Of a stretch of 64,000 bases of DNA, positions 15,743-22,939 are shown in pieces (within the stretch, counting starts at the first letter, position 1; each line of letters opens with the position of its first letter). Source of the stretch: Adhaeribacter_A terreus. Its GTDB lineage: Bacteria; Bacteroidota; Bacteroidia; Cytophagales; Hymenobacteraceae. Below the pieces are notes generated by a model. It worked only from the letters and a program-made list of their open reading frames with translations. It had not been told where the DNA came from and searched no databases. Where the stretch lies: contig NZ_JBHSKT010000004.1 in the NCBI RefSeq assembly GCF_042657365.1, forward strand, positions 248,001-312,000. The letters are read 5' to 3'. A program made the translations under genes and the position numbers.

Positions 15743-16681
15743 GTGGAATACAAAGACTATTACAAAACCCTGGAAGTTTCGAAGACGGCCACCAAGGACG
15801 AAATCAAAAAATCGTATAAAAAACTGGCCCGAAAGTATCACCCGGATGTGAATCCGGGCAACCACGAAGCGGAAGAAAAATTCAAAGCCATTTCGGAAGC
15901 CTACGAAGTATTGGGCGACGATGAAAAACGCAAGAAATACGACCAACTCGGCGCCGACTGGAAACGCTACGAACAAGCCGGCGGCGGCGCAGGCGGTTTC
16001 GACTGGAGCCAATATGCGGGTGCAGGCGGACCGGGCGGCGGCAGATACACGCACTTTGAAGGCGACTTTGGCGGCGGCGATTTTTCAGATTTCTTCAGTT
16101 CAATTTTCGGCGGCATGGGCGGAGGTGGTGCACGTTCACAAGGCGGTCGCAGAAGCAGCATGGCTTTTAAAGGACAGGATCTAAGCGCGGAGTTGCAAAT
16201 GCCTTTAGAGGAAGCATTCCGCGGCGGCAGCAAAACATTAACCGTGAATGGCAAAAACTTGCGCATCAACATCAAACCAGGCGTAGCGGACGGACAAACC
16301 ATTCGCTTAAAAGGACAAGGCGGACCAGGCATGAATGGTGCTGAAAACGGCGATCTGTACATCACCTTCCGCATCAACCCCAATCCAAAATACACTCGCA
16401 AAGGCGACGACTTGTTCCTTGATGTTCCGGTGAGCATTTACAAAGCAGCTTTGGGCGGCGAAGAAATTGTAGATACGCTCAGCGGAAAGATCAAGATCAA
16501 GATTCAGCCCGAAACCCAGAACGGTAAAATGCTGCGCCTAAAGGGCAAAGGCTTCCCGGTTTACAACCACCCCGGTCAGCACGGCGATTTATATATAAAA
16601 ACGATACTCCATTTACCAGAAAAACTCACGGAGAAAGAAAAGGAATTGTTCAGGCAACTGGTTGAACTTCGACCGAATTAA
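15743..16681 (+). CDS. cbpA: CbpA-type J-domain co-chaperone
   Basis: 312 residues. An N-terminal J-domain (about 1-68) contains the HPD motif (KYHPDVNPGN). A Gly/Phe-rich linker (about 75-140) follows, then the C-terminal substrate-binding domains (LSAELQMPLEEAFRGG..., DLFLDVPVSIYKAALGGEEI). No CxxCxGxG zinc fingers, so it is CbpA-type, not DnaJ. It stimulates DnaK. GTG start; the J-domain begins immediately after it and no better start exists. The next gene is its modulator CbpM. Confidence 0.93.
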   Translation: MEYKDYYKTLEVSKTATKDEIKKSYKKLARKYHPDVNPGNHEAEEKFKAISEAYEVLGDDEKRKKYDQLGADWKRYEQAGGGAGGFDWSQYAGAGGPGGGRYTHFEGDFGGGDFSDFFSSIFGGMGGGGARSQGGRRSSMAFKGQDLSAELQMPLEEAFRGGSKTLTVNGKNLRINIKPGVADGQTIRLKGQGGPGMNGAENGDLYITFRINPNPKYTRKGDDLFLDVPVSIYKAALGGEEIVDTLSGKIKIKIQPETQNGKMLRLKGKGFPVYNHPGQHGDLYIKTILHLPEKLTEKEKELFRQLVELRPN

Positions 16682-16693
16682 TTGGTTTGTAAA

Positions 16694-16723
16694 TTGGTTT
16701 TTCCGGCCAAACCCTAGCGTTTT
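16694..16723 (-). repeat. TBR 30-bp repeat in the cbpA-cbpM spacer
   Basis: Minus strand AAAACGCTAGGG, 11-nt spacer, AAACCAA (degenerate 3' block). Confidence 0.55.
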
Positions 16724-16765
16724 CGAAAGTCTAAAATCTATTGTCTTACATCTAGCATCTAAATA

Positions 16766-17098
16766 ATGAACTACATCGAAATAGAGAAATTTTGTACGCA
16801 TCATGGGGTTCAGGTGACACTGGTGCGGGAATTTGCAGATTTTGGCTTAGTGCATTTGCAAGAACAGGAAAAGCAAGCATTTGTACCCGAAGAAGAAATC
16901 GAGAAATTGGAACGCATGATCCGGTTGCATTCGGAGCTGGGTATCAACAAGGAAGGTTTGGAAATTATTCTGAACATGCGCGACCAGTTGCTGAATCTGA
17001 ATTCGGAGCTGGAAACTATAAAATACCGATTGAAGCAACTGGAAGAAGAGCAGAATCTACGGCTTTTCGGTTCGGAAGAGAATGTAGATGATCTATAA
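16766..17098 (+). CDS. cbpM: Chaperone modulator CbpM
   Basis: 110 residues. A MerR-like helix-turn-helix-type region (YIEIEKFCTHHGVQVTLVREFADFGLV ... VPEEEIEKLERMIRLHSELGINKEGLEIIL) is followed by a coiled coil (about 73-100: NLNSELETIKYRLKQLEEE). CbpM binds the CbpA J-domain and inhibits it. Position 84 bp after cbpA supports the assignment. Confidence 0.9.
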   Translation: MNYIEIEKFCTHHGVQVTLVREFADFGLVHLQEQEKQAFVPEEEIEKLERMIRLHSELGINKEGLEIILNMRDQLLNLNSELETIKYRLKQLEEEQNLRLFGSEENVDDL

Positions 17099-17150
17099 GA
17101 AATCATGTTTCCCATTCTAGATAATTTGAAAATAACCTCCGTTTCTAATA

Positions 17151-17188
17151 AAGAAAAAGCACAAGTTTCTTACCTGTGCTTTTTGCAT
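17151..17188. terminator. cbpM terminator hairpin
   Basis: AAAAAGCACA and TGTGCTTTTT arms with short loop; usable by both convergent genes. Confidence 0.8.
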
Positions 17189-17209
17189 TTTTATTTCCCG
17201 AATTTCGGA

Positions 17210-17647
17210 TTAAACACTCATACTCAGATCTAACTTCAGCTGCTTCTCTACGCTGTTTTTAGTGGCGAAAAATAATGTAGCCGCAATCAGGAAAAATACC
17301 GATTCGATGATCAGCCATTGCGTGCCAAAATCTCCCAAAGCTCCTTCAGAGAAAATGGTAATGGTACGACTTAAAGCATAAAAACCCCAGAGCAGCATTA
17401 AAAATTGCAGGCCTTTGCGCGGCGCTTTTACGGCTAAATAAACCAGCGAAATCACCAGCGCCATTCCCACGCCGCCATACACGCCCCGGATCGAACTGTA
17501 GGCATCGGTGTTTTCGAGTTTTATTTGTACCAGATCCATTACGGCCTGCGGACTGGCAAACGCCATGAGGCTTACCGATACTAAACTGAAGGCCGAAAGC
17601 AGGATGAAACTTTTGGCGGCCAGCAGGCTTATTTTTTGCTTTTTCAT
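17210..17647 (-). CDS. DUF4345-like membrane protein
   Basis: 145 residues with four predicted membrane segments (about 10-30, 52-72, 80-98 and 110-130) and a YGGVGMALVISLVYL segment, consistent with DUF4345. Function unknown. It is probably monocistronic. Confidence 0.7.
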   Translation of the reverse strand: MKKQKISLLAAKSFILLSAFSLVSVSLMAFASPQAVMDLVQIKLENTDAYSSIRGVYGGVGMALVISLVYLAVKAPRKGLQFLMLLWGFYALSRTITIFSEGALGDFGTQWLIIESVFFLIAATLFFATKNSVEKQLKLDLSMSV

Positions 17648-17781
17648 TTTGTTTGGTTTAAAGTTCGTTGCAAATTTCCGGCGGCGCGCATTCAGAAACC
17701 TTGACAGAGATCAAGATTTTCGGAAGCTGGAAATTTTTGCGGATTTTTGCCACGTTTGTCGCCCGAAAGTAGTCTTGAAAG

Positions 17782-17789
17782 TACGTTTG
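17782..17789 (+). promoter_or_regulatory. Candidate -7 box TACGTTTG
   Basis: Fits TAnnTTTG, 15 bp before the ATG of the CHU_C gene, implying a very short leader. The nearest upstream TTG is about 23 bp away, slightly long. Confidence 0.4.
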
Positions 17790-17803
17790 CACCTGCCTTG
17801 CCT

Positions 17804-19732
17804 ATGAAAAACCTGTTACGAATTTTCCTGTTGCTTTTTCCGCTGGTTTCGCTGGGCCAGGGCGCGTTTGTGAAGCAGATCGAGGGCATGAATGTGGGGC
17901 GGAATGTGCGGGTTTTTCAGACGCCGGACCAGGGAATTGCGGTTTTTTCCTTAGACAGCCTGCAACTTTACAAATTCAACAGCTGCGGTAATCCGGAATG
18001 GGCGAAGCAATATAAACTACCCATCGGGCCGTACATTGGCAGCGTTATTCAGACCCGAAACGGCGGTTTTGCGCTTTTGAACCGCATTCCGAACGGCAGT
18101 ATTTATTATTCGGTGGTTACGATTTTAGATGCTAACGGGAATATTAGCTGGAGCAAAACGCTTGAAGACCCGGATTACAGTCAGTTTCCGTACACGATCA
18201 GCGAAGAAAGCAACGGCAATTTGATGATCCTGGCCAACGCCGCACCGCTGAACCAGCAACTGCACTACAACACCATTATCAAGCTCGATGCGAACGGCAA
18301 TTTCCTCTGGAGCAAATTCTACAATTTCGGTCCGATCTGGGGCGGCGGACTTTTAACTTCCGATGGCGGCATTCTGGCGCGCATTGGCGGCGTACTTATC
18401 AAAACCGACCAGAGCGGAAACCAGGAATGGGTGAGCGATTTCCGGAATACGGTGAGTTACCTGGCGCCCATAGAAGTAACCGACGGCTACATTTTTACGG
18501 GCTTCAGCAGTACAAGTAAGGTGAGCCTTTACAAAATGAGCAAGACCGGGCAGCTGCTTTTGGGCGGCATGAAGGTTACGGATTTCAGTGGTAACCCGCC
18601 GCAGCTCTACAAAAAAAGCACCGGAAATTTCGCGGCCATTTTCAACAAATCCGTGTCCGGGTTTAATTACGCTACCGTGGTTGAGTTCGATAAAGACCTG
18701 AATATTGTGCGGCAAAATACGCTGGATAATTTAAAATCGGGAATTCCACTGCAGGGTTCGCACGTGGGTTTTTCCGACGAAAACCATACGCTTTTGGCTG
18801 GCCTTACCATTGGCAACGCGGCCGGTTCCACGCTGTTTTTCGCCAAAACCGACAATCGTTTCCGGACCGGCTGCGACACGACTTTGGCCATAAACCTCAG
18901 CACCGAACCGGTAACGCAAACCATGGTGCAGCCTTCGCAGGTACTTTCGCACACGTTCAGCATAGTGAATAAACCGGTGGTAGTGAAGCAAATTCCGAGC
19001 GTAACCAACACGCTTTGCAGCCGGGTGGCGCCCGTTAAAATCGACATCGGGAGGGACAGTATTTTGTGCGCCAATGCACCGCTGGCCTTGCGCGACCGGT
19101 CGGGCACGGCGCTGGCGTCTTACATTTGGAGCACCGGCGATACCACCGCCACCATTGCCGTAACCCAACCCGGAAAATACTGGCTCCGCGCCACGACTTC
19201 CTGCAACGGCCAAACGCTTTCCGATACCGTAACGGTAACCCGTATAAACTTCCCGAAACCCGCTTTAACGCAAGATACGGCGCTTTGCCAGAACTCCGAA
19301 GTGCTGATAAATGCCACGCTGCCGGGGGCCGTTTACCGCTGGCAAGACGGCTCAACCAACGCCATTTTCCGCGCCACCAAACCCGGAACTTACGAAGTGG
19401 ACGTAACCTACCAAACCTGCCCCCAACGTTTTAGCGTGAAGATCGGCGATTACGAAAACCTGCTGCTGCCCAACATTTTCACCCCGAACAACGACAGCCG
19501 CAACGACACTTTCCGGCCCATGCAAATGTGCGGAATCGCCTCCGGAACGCTTAAAATATACAACCGCTGGGGACAGTTACTTTATGAAACTTCGGATATT
19601 GGAAAAGGCTGGAACGGTAGGGTAAACGGCGGGAAAAGTGCCGATGGGGTTTACTTTTACTTGGTAGAATACCGCGATTTTAACGGCCAGCTGAAAAGGA
19701 AAAAAGGTTGGGTTGAATTAGTGGGTGGTTAA
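17804..19732 (+). CDS. Secreted protein with gliding-motility-associated C-terminal (CHU_C) domain
   Basis: 642 residues from ATG 17804. A signal peptide (MKNLLRIFLLLFPLVSLGQG) precedes a WD/propeller-like region with repeated DANGNISWSK, DANGNFLWSK and QSGNQEWV strands (about 60-330). Two PKD/Ig-like modules around 'IGRDSILCANAPLALRDRSG' and 'ALTQDTALCQNSEVLI' come next. The C-terminal 85 residues (LLPNIFTPNNDSRNDTFRPM ... NRWGQLLYET ... GVYFYLVEY) are the type B T9SS sorting domain. It is exported by the type IX system and attached or released at the cell surface. The upstream in-frame extension is not needed. Confidence 0.88.
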   Translation: MKNLLRIFLLLFPLVSLGQGAFVKQIEGMNVGRNVRVFQTPDQGIAVFSLDSLQLYKFNSCGNPEWAKQYKLPIGPYIGSVIQTRNGGFALLNRIPNGSIYYSVVTILDANGNISWSKTLEDPDYSQFPYTISEESNGNLMILANAAPLNQQLHYNTIIKLDANGNFLWSKFYNFGPIWGGGLLTSDGGILARIGGVLIKTDQSGNQEWVSDFRNTVSYLAPIEVTDGYIFTGFSSTSKVSLYKMSKTGQLLLGGMKVTDFSGNPPQLYKKSTGNFAAIFNKSVSGFNYATVVEFDKDLNIVRQNTLDNLKSGIPLQGSHVGFSDENHTLLAGLTIGNAAGSTLFFAKTDNRFRTGCDTTLAINLSTEPVTQTMVQPSQVLSHTFSIVNKPVVVKQIPSVTNTLCSRVAPVKIDIGRDSILCANAPLALRDRSGTALASYIWSTGDTTATIAVTQPGKYWLRATTSCNGQTLSDTVTVTRINFPKPALTQDTALCQNSEVLINATLPGAVYRWQDGSTNAIFRATKPGTYEVDVTYQTCPQRFSVKIGDYENLLLPNIFTPNNDSRNDTFRPMQMCGIASGTLKIYNRWGQLLYETSDIGKGWNGRVNGGKSADGVYFYLVEYRDFNGQLKRKKGWVELVGG

Positions 19733-19737
19733 GTTGA

Positions 19738-19767
19738 AAAACGCTAGGGTTTTGAGGGGAAAAAGTC
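19738..19767 (+). repeat. TBR 30-bp repeat between convergent stop codons
   Basis: AAAACGCTAGGG, 11-nt spacer, AAAAGTC. It starts 6 bp after the CHU_C gene stop, and its final C is the last base of the TAG stop of the minus-strand gene. Confidence 0.85.
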
Positions 19768-20735
19768 TAAGCTTGTTCCGCCCGCTGCTTTACAACTTGC
19801 AAAATATTATTTTGAATATCCTGCATAATCCATCTGGCCCACCAGCTTGCATAAAAGTTGAATGTAGTGCTTAACGTGAAATGGCTGTACAAATGCAGCC
19901 GATAAGTATTTTCATTTAACTTTTCCAACTCATAAGTTCCGTCTAAAACATCGAAATAATCACCACCAATTACTACGTGTTCATCCATAGTAGTAGAAGG
20001 TATTTCATGCGGATTTGCTTTGATAGAAAACCGCATTTTTTTCTGGTGTTCGTATTCCTTTACTTCTTCGTGAAAAACTAAACCTTTATCGAAAATTGCT
20101 TCCCGGCTGGCCCCCACGCCTTCGTAATTTAATTCAGCTTTTAGTGGTCTTGGAAAACCTAAAGATTCTGTTAACCAACCTTTATCCTGCTCTTTCTGAA
20201 TTTGCGGAACACGCGTTACGTTTCTCCAGATTGCTTCTTTATCAGCTTTTATATCTATGGAAGTATAGGCATCATACGTTCCGGGAATTGCGCCTACCAT
20301 TTTTTCGATTGGAGCAATTAAAAATGGTAAAATAGCGAACAGCGAAACAAATAACTTTTTGTTTTTAGCTACTTTCTGTTTCTTTAATTCCGATCCTATT
20401 ATTCCACCTACCGAAGCTGCGAGCAAATAGAAAGGCAGAACCATTAACCAGCAAGCCCAACCTTCAATTTTAAACGCAAGTGTAATCAGAAAAAATAAAA
20501 AAATTGGTAGCCAAGGCAGGAAGAAGACATACCATCTGTTTTGTAATTTCTTTACATCAGATAAATAGGTTGCGAGCATACCAACAAGCAATGGCCCGAA
20601 AAATAAAAAACCAACTGTCATTACGGAAAAGAGATCATTCCAGGCCTCTACTCCAAAAAAACCTCTGATTGCTAAAGCTACTATTACCGGAATACCGATA
20701 ATTTTGAGCCACTTCTTAAATTGCTGATTCTCCAT
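19767..20735 (-). CDS. Membrane protein with C-terminal SRPBCC/polyketide-cyclase-like domain
   Basis: 322 residues. About four hydrophobic segments in residues 10-165 (including IIGIPVIVALAIRGFFG, FLFFGPLLVGMLATYL, FFLPWLPIFLFFLITLAF, WLMVLPFYLLAASVGGIIG) precede a soluble domain. In it, SIDIKADKEAIWRNVTRVPQI is the typical opening of an SRPBCC (START-like) fold, and the remainder has alternating strands to HFTLSTTFNFYASWW. The ligand is unknown. The gene is AT-richer than the flanking gene. Confidence 0.7.
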   Translation of the reverse strand: MENQQFKKWLKIIGIPVIVALAIRGFFGVEAWNDLFSVMTVGFLFFGPLLVGMLATYLSDVKKLQNRWYVFFLPWLPIFLFFLITLAFKIEGWACWLMVLPFYLLAASVGGIIGSELKKQKVAKNKKLFVSLFAILPFLIAPIEKMVGAIPGTYDAYTSIDIKADKEAIWRNVTRVPQIQKEQDKGWLTESLGFPRPLKAELNYEGVGASREAIFDKGLVFHEEVKEYEHQKKMRFSIKANPHEIPSTTMDEHVVIGGDYFDVLDGTYELEKLNENTYRLHLYSHFTLSTTFNFYASWWARWIMQDIQNNILQVVKQRAEQA

Positions 20736-20754
20736 TTAATATTCACTCTTAACC

Positions 20755-20875
20755 GTGGTCTGTAGCGCACAGACCAACTTACTGTCTCCCATCCCGCAAG
20801 TTTAGCGCAGCCCAACTTGTGGGTTAACATTTGGTCAGTTTGCAACTGACCTTGCCTGAAAGGCAACCAAACCAG
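20755..20875. repeat. GGTCTGTAGCGCACAGACC palindrome and related inverted repeats
   Basis: GGTCTGT/ACAGACC (about 20757-20785) is a near copy of the element at 39.3 kb. It is followed by CAAGTTTAGCGCAGCCCAACTTG and GGTCAGTTTGCAACTGACC hairpins in the spacer before the SRPBCC gene start. Confidence 0.65.
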
Positions 20876-20881
20876 CAACAG

Positions 20882-20911
20882 AAAACGCTATGCTTTTGGA
20901 GCCAAAAAGTC
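20882..20911 (+). repeat. TBR 30-bp repeat
   Basis: AAAACGCTATGC, 11-nt spacer, AAAAGTC. Confidence 0.85.
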
Positions 20912-21026
20912 GCAATGTTTCCGCCAGTTACAAACTGGCTAACTATTAAAAGTCACAAGTTGCGGCTGCGCCTAAACTTGCGACATGATTATGCAACATT
21001 CTTACTAAAAAACTTCCGGTTTCAGG

Positions 21027-22241
21027 TTATTTTCCATCCACATAATCCTGCAGATAGCTGTATTTCTCGGTCAGTTTTCCGTTTTTGGCGATGGTGGCGC
21101 GTTCAATGGTGCCGTCGTCTTCGCCTAACAAATACGGGAATACGTTGTCAATTAACTGGCGGCCGAAATCGCGGGAAGCGTTGCGGGGAAGTTCACAGGG
21201 CAGGTTATCTACGGCCATCACGGTAATGTTGCCTTGCTTGTTGTAAGGCGGCTCCAGGTGGCTGGTCCAGGGGTTGTAATCGAAGGCCGGGTCTGGAATG
21301 GTGGTAGAGCGTTTGGTGGTCGGGATAGAACCGTCTATGTCGCAGGTTACGTCAGCGATGGTGTTTATTTTGAAATCCGGCTCCTTCATTTCTTCCTCGG
21401 TGAAGAGTTTCGGCGCTTTCGGATCCCAGTAGGCGCAGGCAATCAGCAGATCGGTAACCTTGGTAAACTTATCGAAAGTGCTTTGGTATTCTTCGGGGTG
21501 CGCGTAAAAATCGGGACTGTCCCAAACCTTGCCGTCTTTGCGGGTATTGTAATCGGAAGAGTGCAGTTGCGCGTAAACCGGCTCGTTGAAGTTGTTGTAG
21601 AGGAAGTTGAACACGCTCACTTTTTTAATGCCCATCATGTCGAGCACTTCCATGGCGCCTTTGGCTACGCGGCCGCCGCCGGTAACCGCAATTTTAATGG
21701 ACGGAAGCGTTTTCACCTTAAAGAATTCTTCCTCCATGTCTTCCATATCCACGCACTGGTGCGCCGGTTTCAGGTCGAATAAGCTCCACTTTTTGCCGTA
21801 GGTCAGAATGCCGTTATATGCGCCCACAATGCCTGCCCAATGCCCGAAAGCCACAATGCGGTTGCCGTTTTTATCGGTAAGCGTTTCGTAATCTACCAGC
21901 GTGATGTTCTTCTCCAAAATGGCCTGCAAAAGTTTGCGGTTATACGGCTGTTTCTTAATGGTATGCGAAAAGAACAGGTACGTTTTATTTGGAATAAGCT
22001 GGTCAACAGGAACTTCCTTCACGCCCATAATAATATCGCAATCCGAAAGATCTTCCTGCAACGTAAGGCCGAGCTGAGTATATTCCTGGTCTTTAAAACA
22101 CCGGATCGGGCTGGGCTGCACCGCAATTTCCGTTTCCGGATACGCTTGCAACGTTTCCTGGCATTTTTTAGGGGTAAGCGGTACGCGTTTATCTACCGGA
22201 ACTTTTCCTTCTCTTACAATACCGATCTTATGCTTGGTCAT
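21027..22241 (-). CDS. NAD(P)-dependent oxidoreductase, saccharopine/alanine dehydrogenase-like
   Basis: 404 residues. It begins MTKHKIGIVREGKVPVDKRVPLTP, the start of the AlaDH/PNT/saccharopine-dehydrogenase (lysine-forming) N-terminal domain. LFFSHTIKKQPYNRKLLQ and GHWAGIVGAYNGI are the substrate-side motifs, and IKIAVTGGGRVAKGAMEVL is the NAD-binding glycine loop. The conserved TIADVTCDIDGSIPTT segment follows. The exact substrate cannot be read from sequence; saccharopine dehydrogenase is the closest family resemblance. ATG 22241 was chosen because the 54-residue upstream extension is translated dispersed repeat. Confidence 0.8.
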   Translation of the reverse strand: MTKHKIGIVREGKVPVDKRVPLTPKKCQETLQAYPETEIAVQPSPIRCFKDQEYTQLGLTLQEDLSDCDIIMGVKEVPVDQLIPNKTYLFFSHTIKKQPYNRKLLQAILEKNITLVDYETLTDKNGNRIVAFGHWAGIVGAYNGILTYGKKWSLFDLKPAHQCVDMEDMEEEFFKVKTLPSIKIAVTGGGRVAKGAMEVLDMMGIKKVSVFNFLYNNFNEPVYAQLHSSDYNTRKDGKVWDSPDFYAHPEEYQSTFDKFTKVTDLLIACAYWDPKAPKLFTEEEMKEPDFKINTIADVTCDIDGSIPTTKRSTTIPDPAFDYNPWTSHLEPPYNKQGNITVMAVDNLPCELPRNASRDFGRQLIDNVFPYLLGEDDGTIERATIAKNGKLTEKYSYLQDYVDGK

Positions 22242-22517
22242 GGTGGGGGCAGGTTGGGTTATGGGTGGTAAATTTAAGAAAAATTTTACCCCACCCCAGC
22301 CCTCCCCTAAAAACAGGGGAGGGAGTTTTTTTGTCTGAACACGATTTTTGGGATTTAAGGGATTTACAGGGTTTTCGGCTAACGTGAAATCAACCACCCC
22401 CAACCCCTCCTGTCCAAGCAGGGGCTTTTTTCTGCCGTGCTGAATATGAATGGCAGCGGTTCTTAGGTTATTCCTGTAGGGACAGGGCTTGACCTGTCCA
22501 CACGCATTCCTGAAAAA

Positions 22518-22547
22518 AAAACGCTATGCTTTCGAGCCTAAAAAGTC
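22518..22547 (+). repeat. TBR 30-bp repeat
   Basis: AAAACGCTATGC, 11-nt spacer, AAAAGTC. Confidence 0.85.
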
Positions 22548-22683
22548 AGAAGAGCAAATTCATTGCCGTCTGCTTCAGCTGACGGAAAAGCTCCCCGCTT
22601 GGACAGGAGGGGTTGGGGTGGTTGACTTCACGTTAGCCGATAAAAAGTCCTCCCCTGTTTTTAGGAGAGGATTTAGGTGGGGT

Positions 22684-22713
22684 AAAACGCTATGCCTTCA
22701 GGCCTGAAAACTC
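22684..22713 (+). repeat. TBR 30-bp repeat
   Basis: AAAACGCTATGC, 11-nt spacer, AAAACTC, directly following a G-rich repeat arm. Confidence 0.85.
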
Positions 22714-22851
22714 AAAAATGCAGCTTCATAAGTTCCTCGGCTAACGCCCGGGATGACGCAATAATTTAGAAGACCAAAAACCAGAAATAATGACAAAAAT
22801 CAACTTCCCTTAAAAACGCCTTCCCTATTATTAAATCAAAATAAATAGCGT

Positions 22852-22859
22852 TACTTTTG
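22852..22859 (+). promoter_or_regulatory. Candidate gcvP promoter, -7 box TACTTTTG
   Basis: Fits TAnnTTTG, about 80 bp upstream of gcvP. No clear -33 TTG is visible. Confidence 0.45.
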
Positions 22860-22939
22860 CAGCGGAAATCCCTACGGTTCTGAAAAGATAAGTAGCTGAC
22901 TTCTAAACCATAAACGCTACTCCCTTAAATCCTCTTTAT

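Larger units (their letters stand above)
22242..22939. repeat. Composite dispersed-repeat block, no gene
   Basis: Contains a CCCTCCCC/GGGGAGGG palindrome (about 22299-22327), the GTCTGAACACGATTTTTGGG element, GCTAACGTGAAATCAACCAC with CCCCAACCCCTCCTGTCCAA, two TBR copies, an inverted copy of the CACGTTAGCC element and a further CCTCCCCTG/AGGAGAGG element. Short open frames here encode GVVDFTLA-like peptides and are translated repeat, not genes. The last 120 bp hold the gcvP leader. Confidence 0.75.

Noticed and set aside
22489..22707. Open frame encoding GVVDFTLADKKSSPVFRRGF-like peptide, and the similar 54-residue extension before 22241
   Set aside because: Both are translations of dispersed G/C-rich repeats and recur in different contexts; they are not real N-termini or genes.
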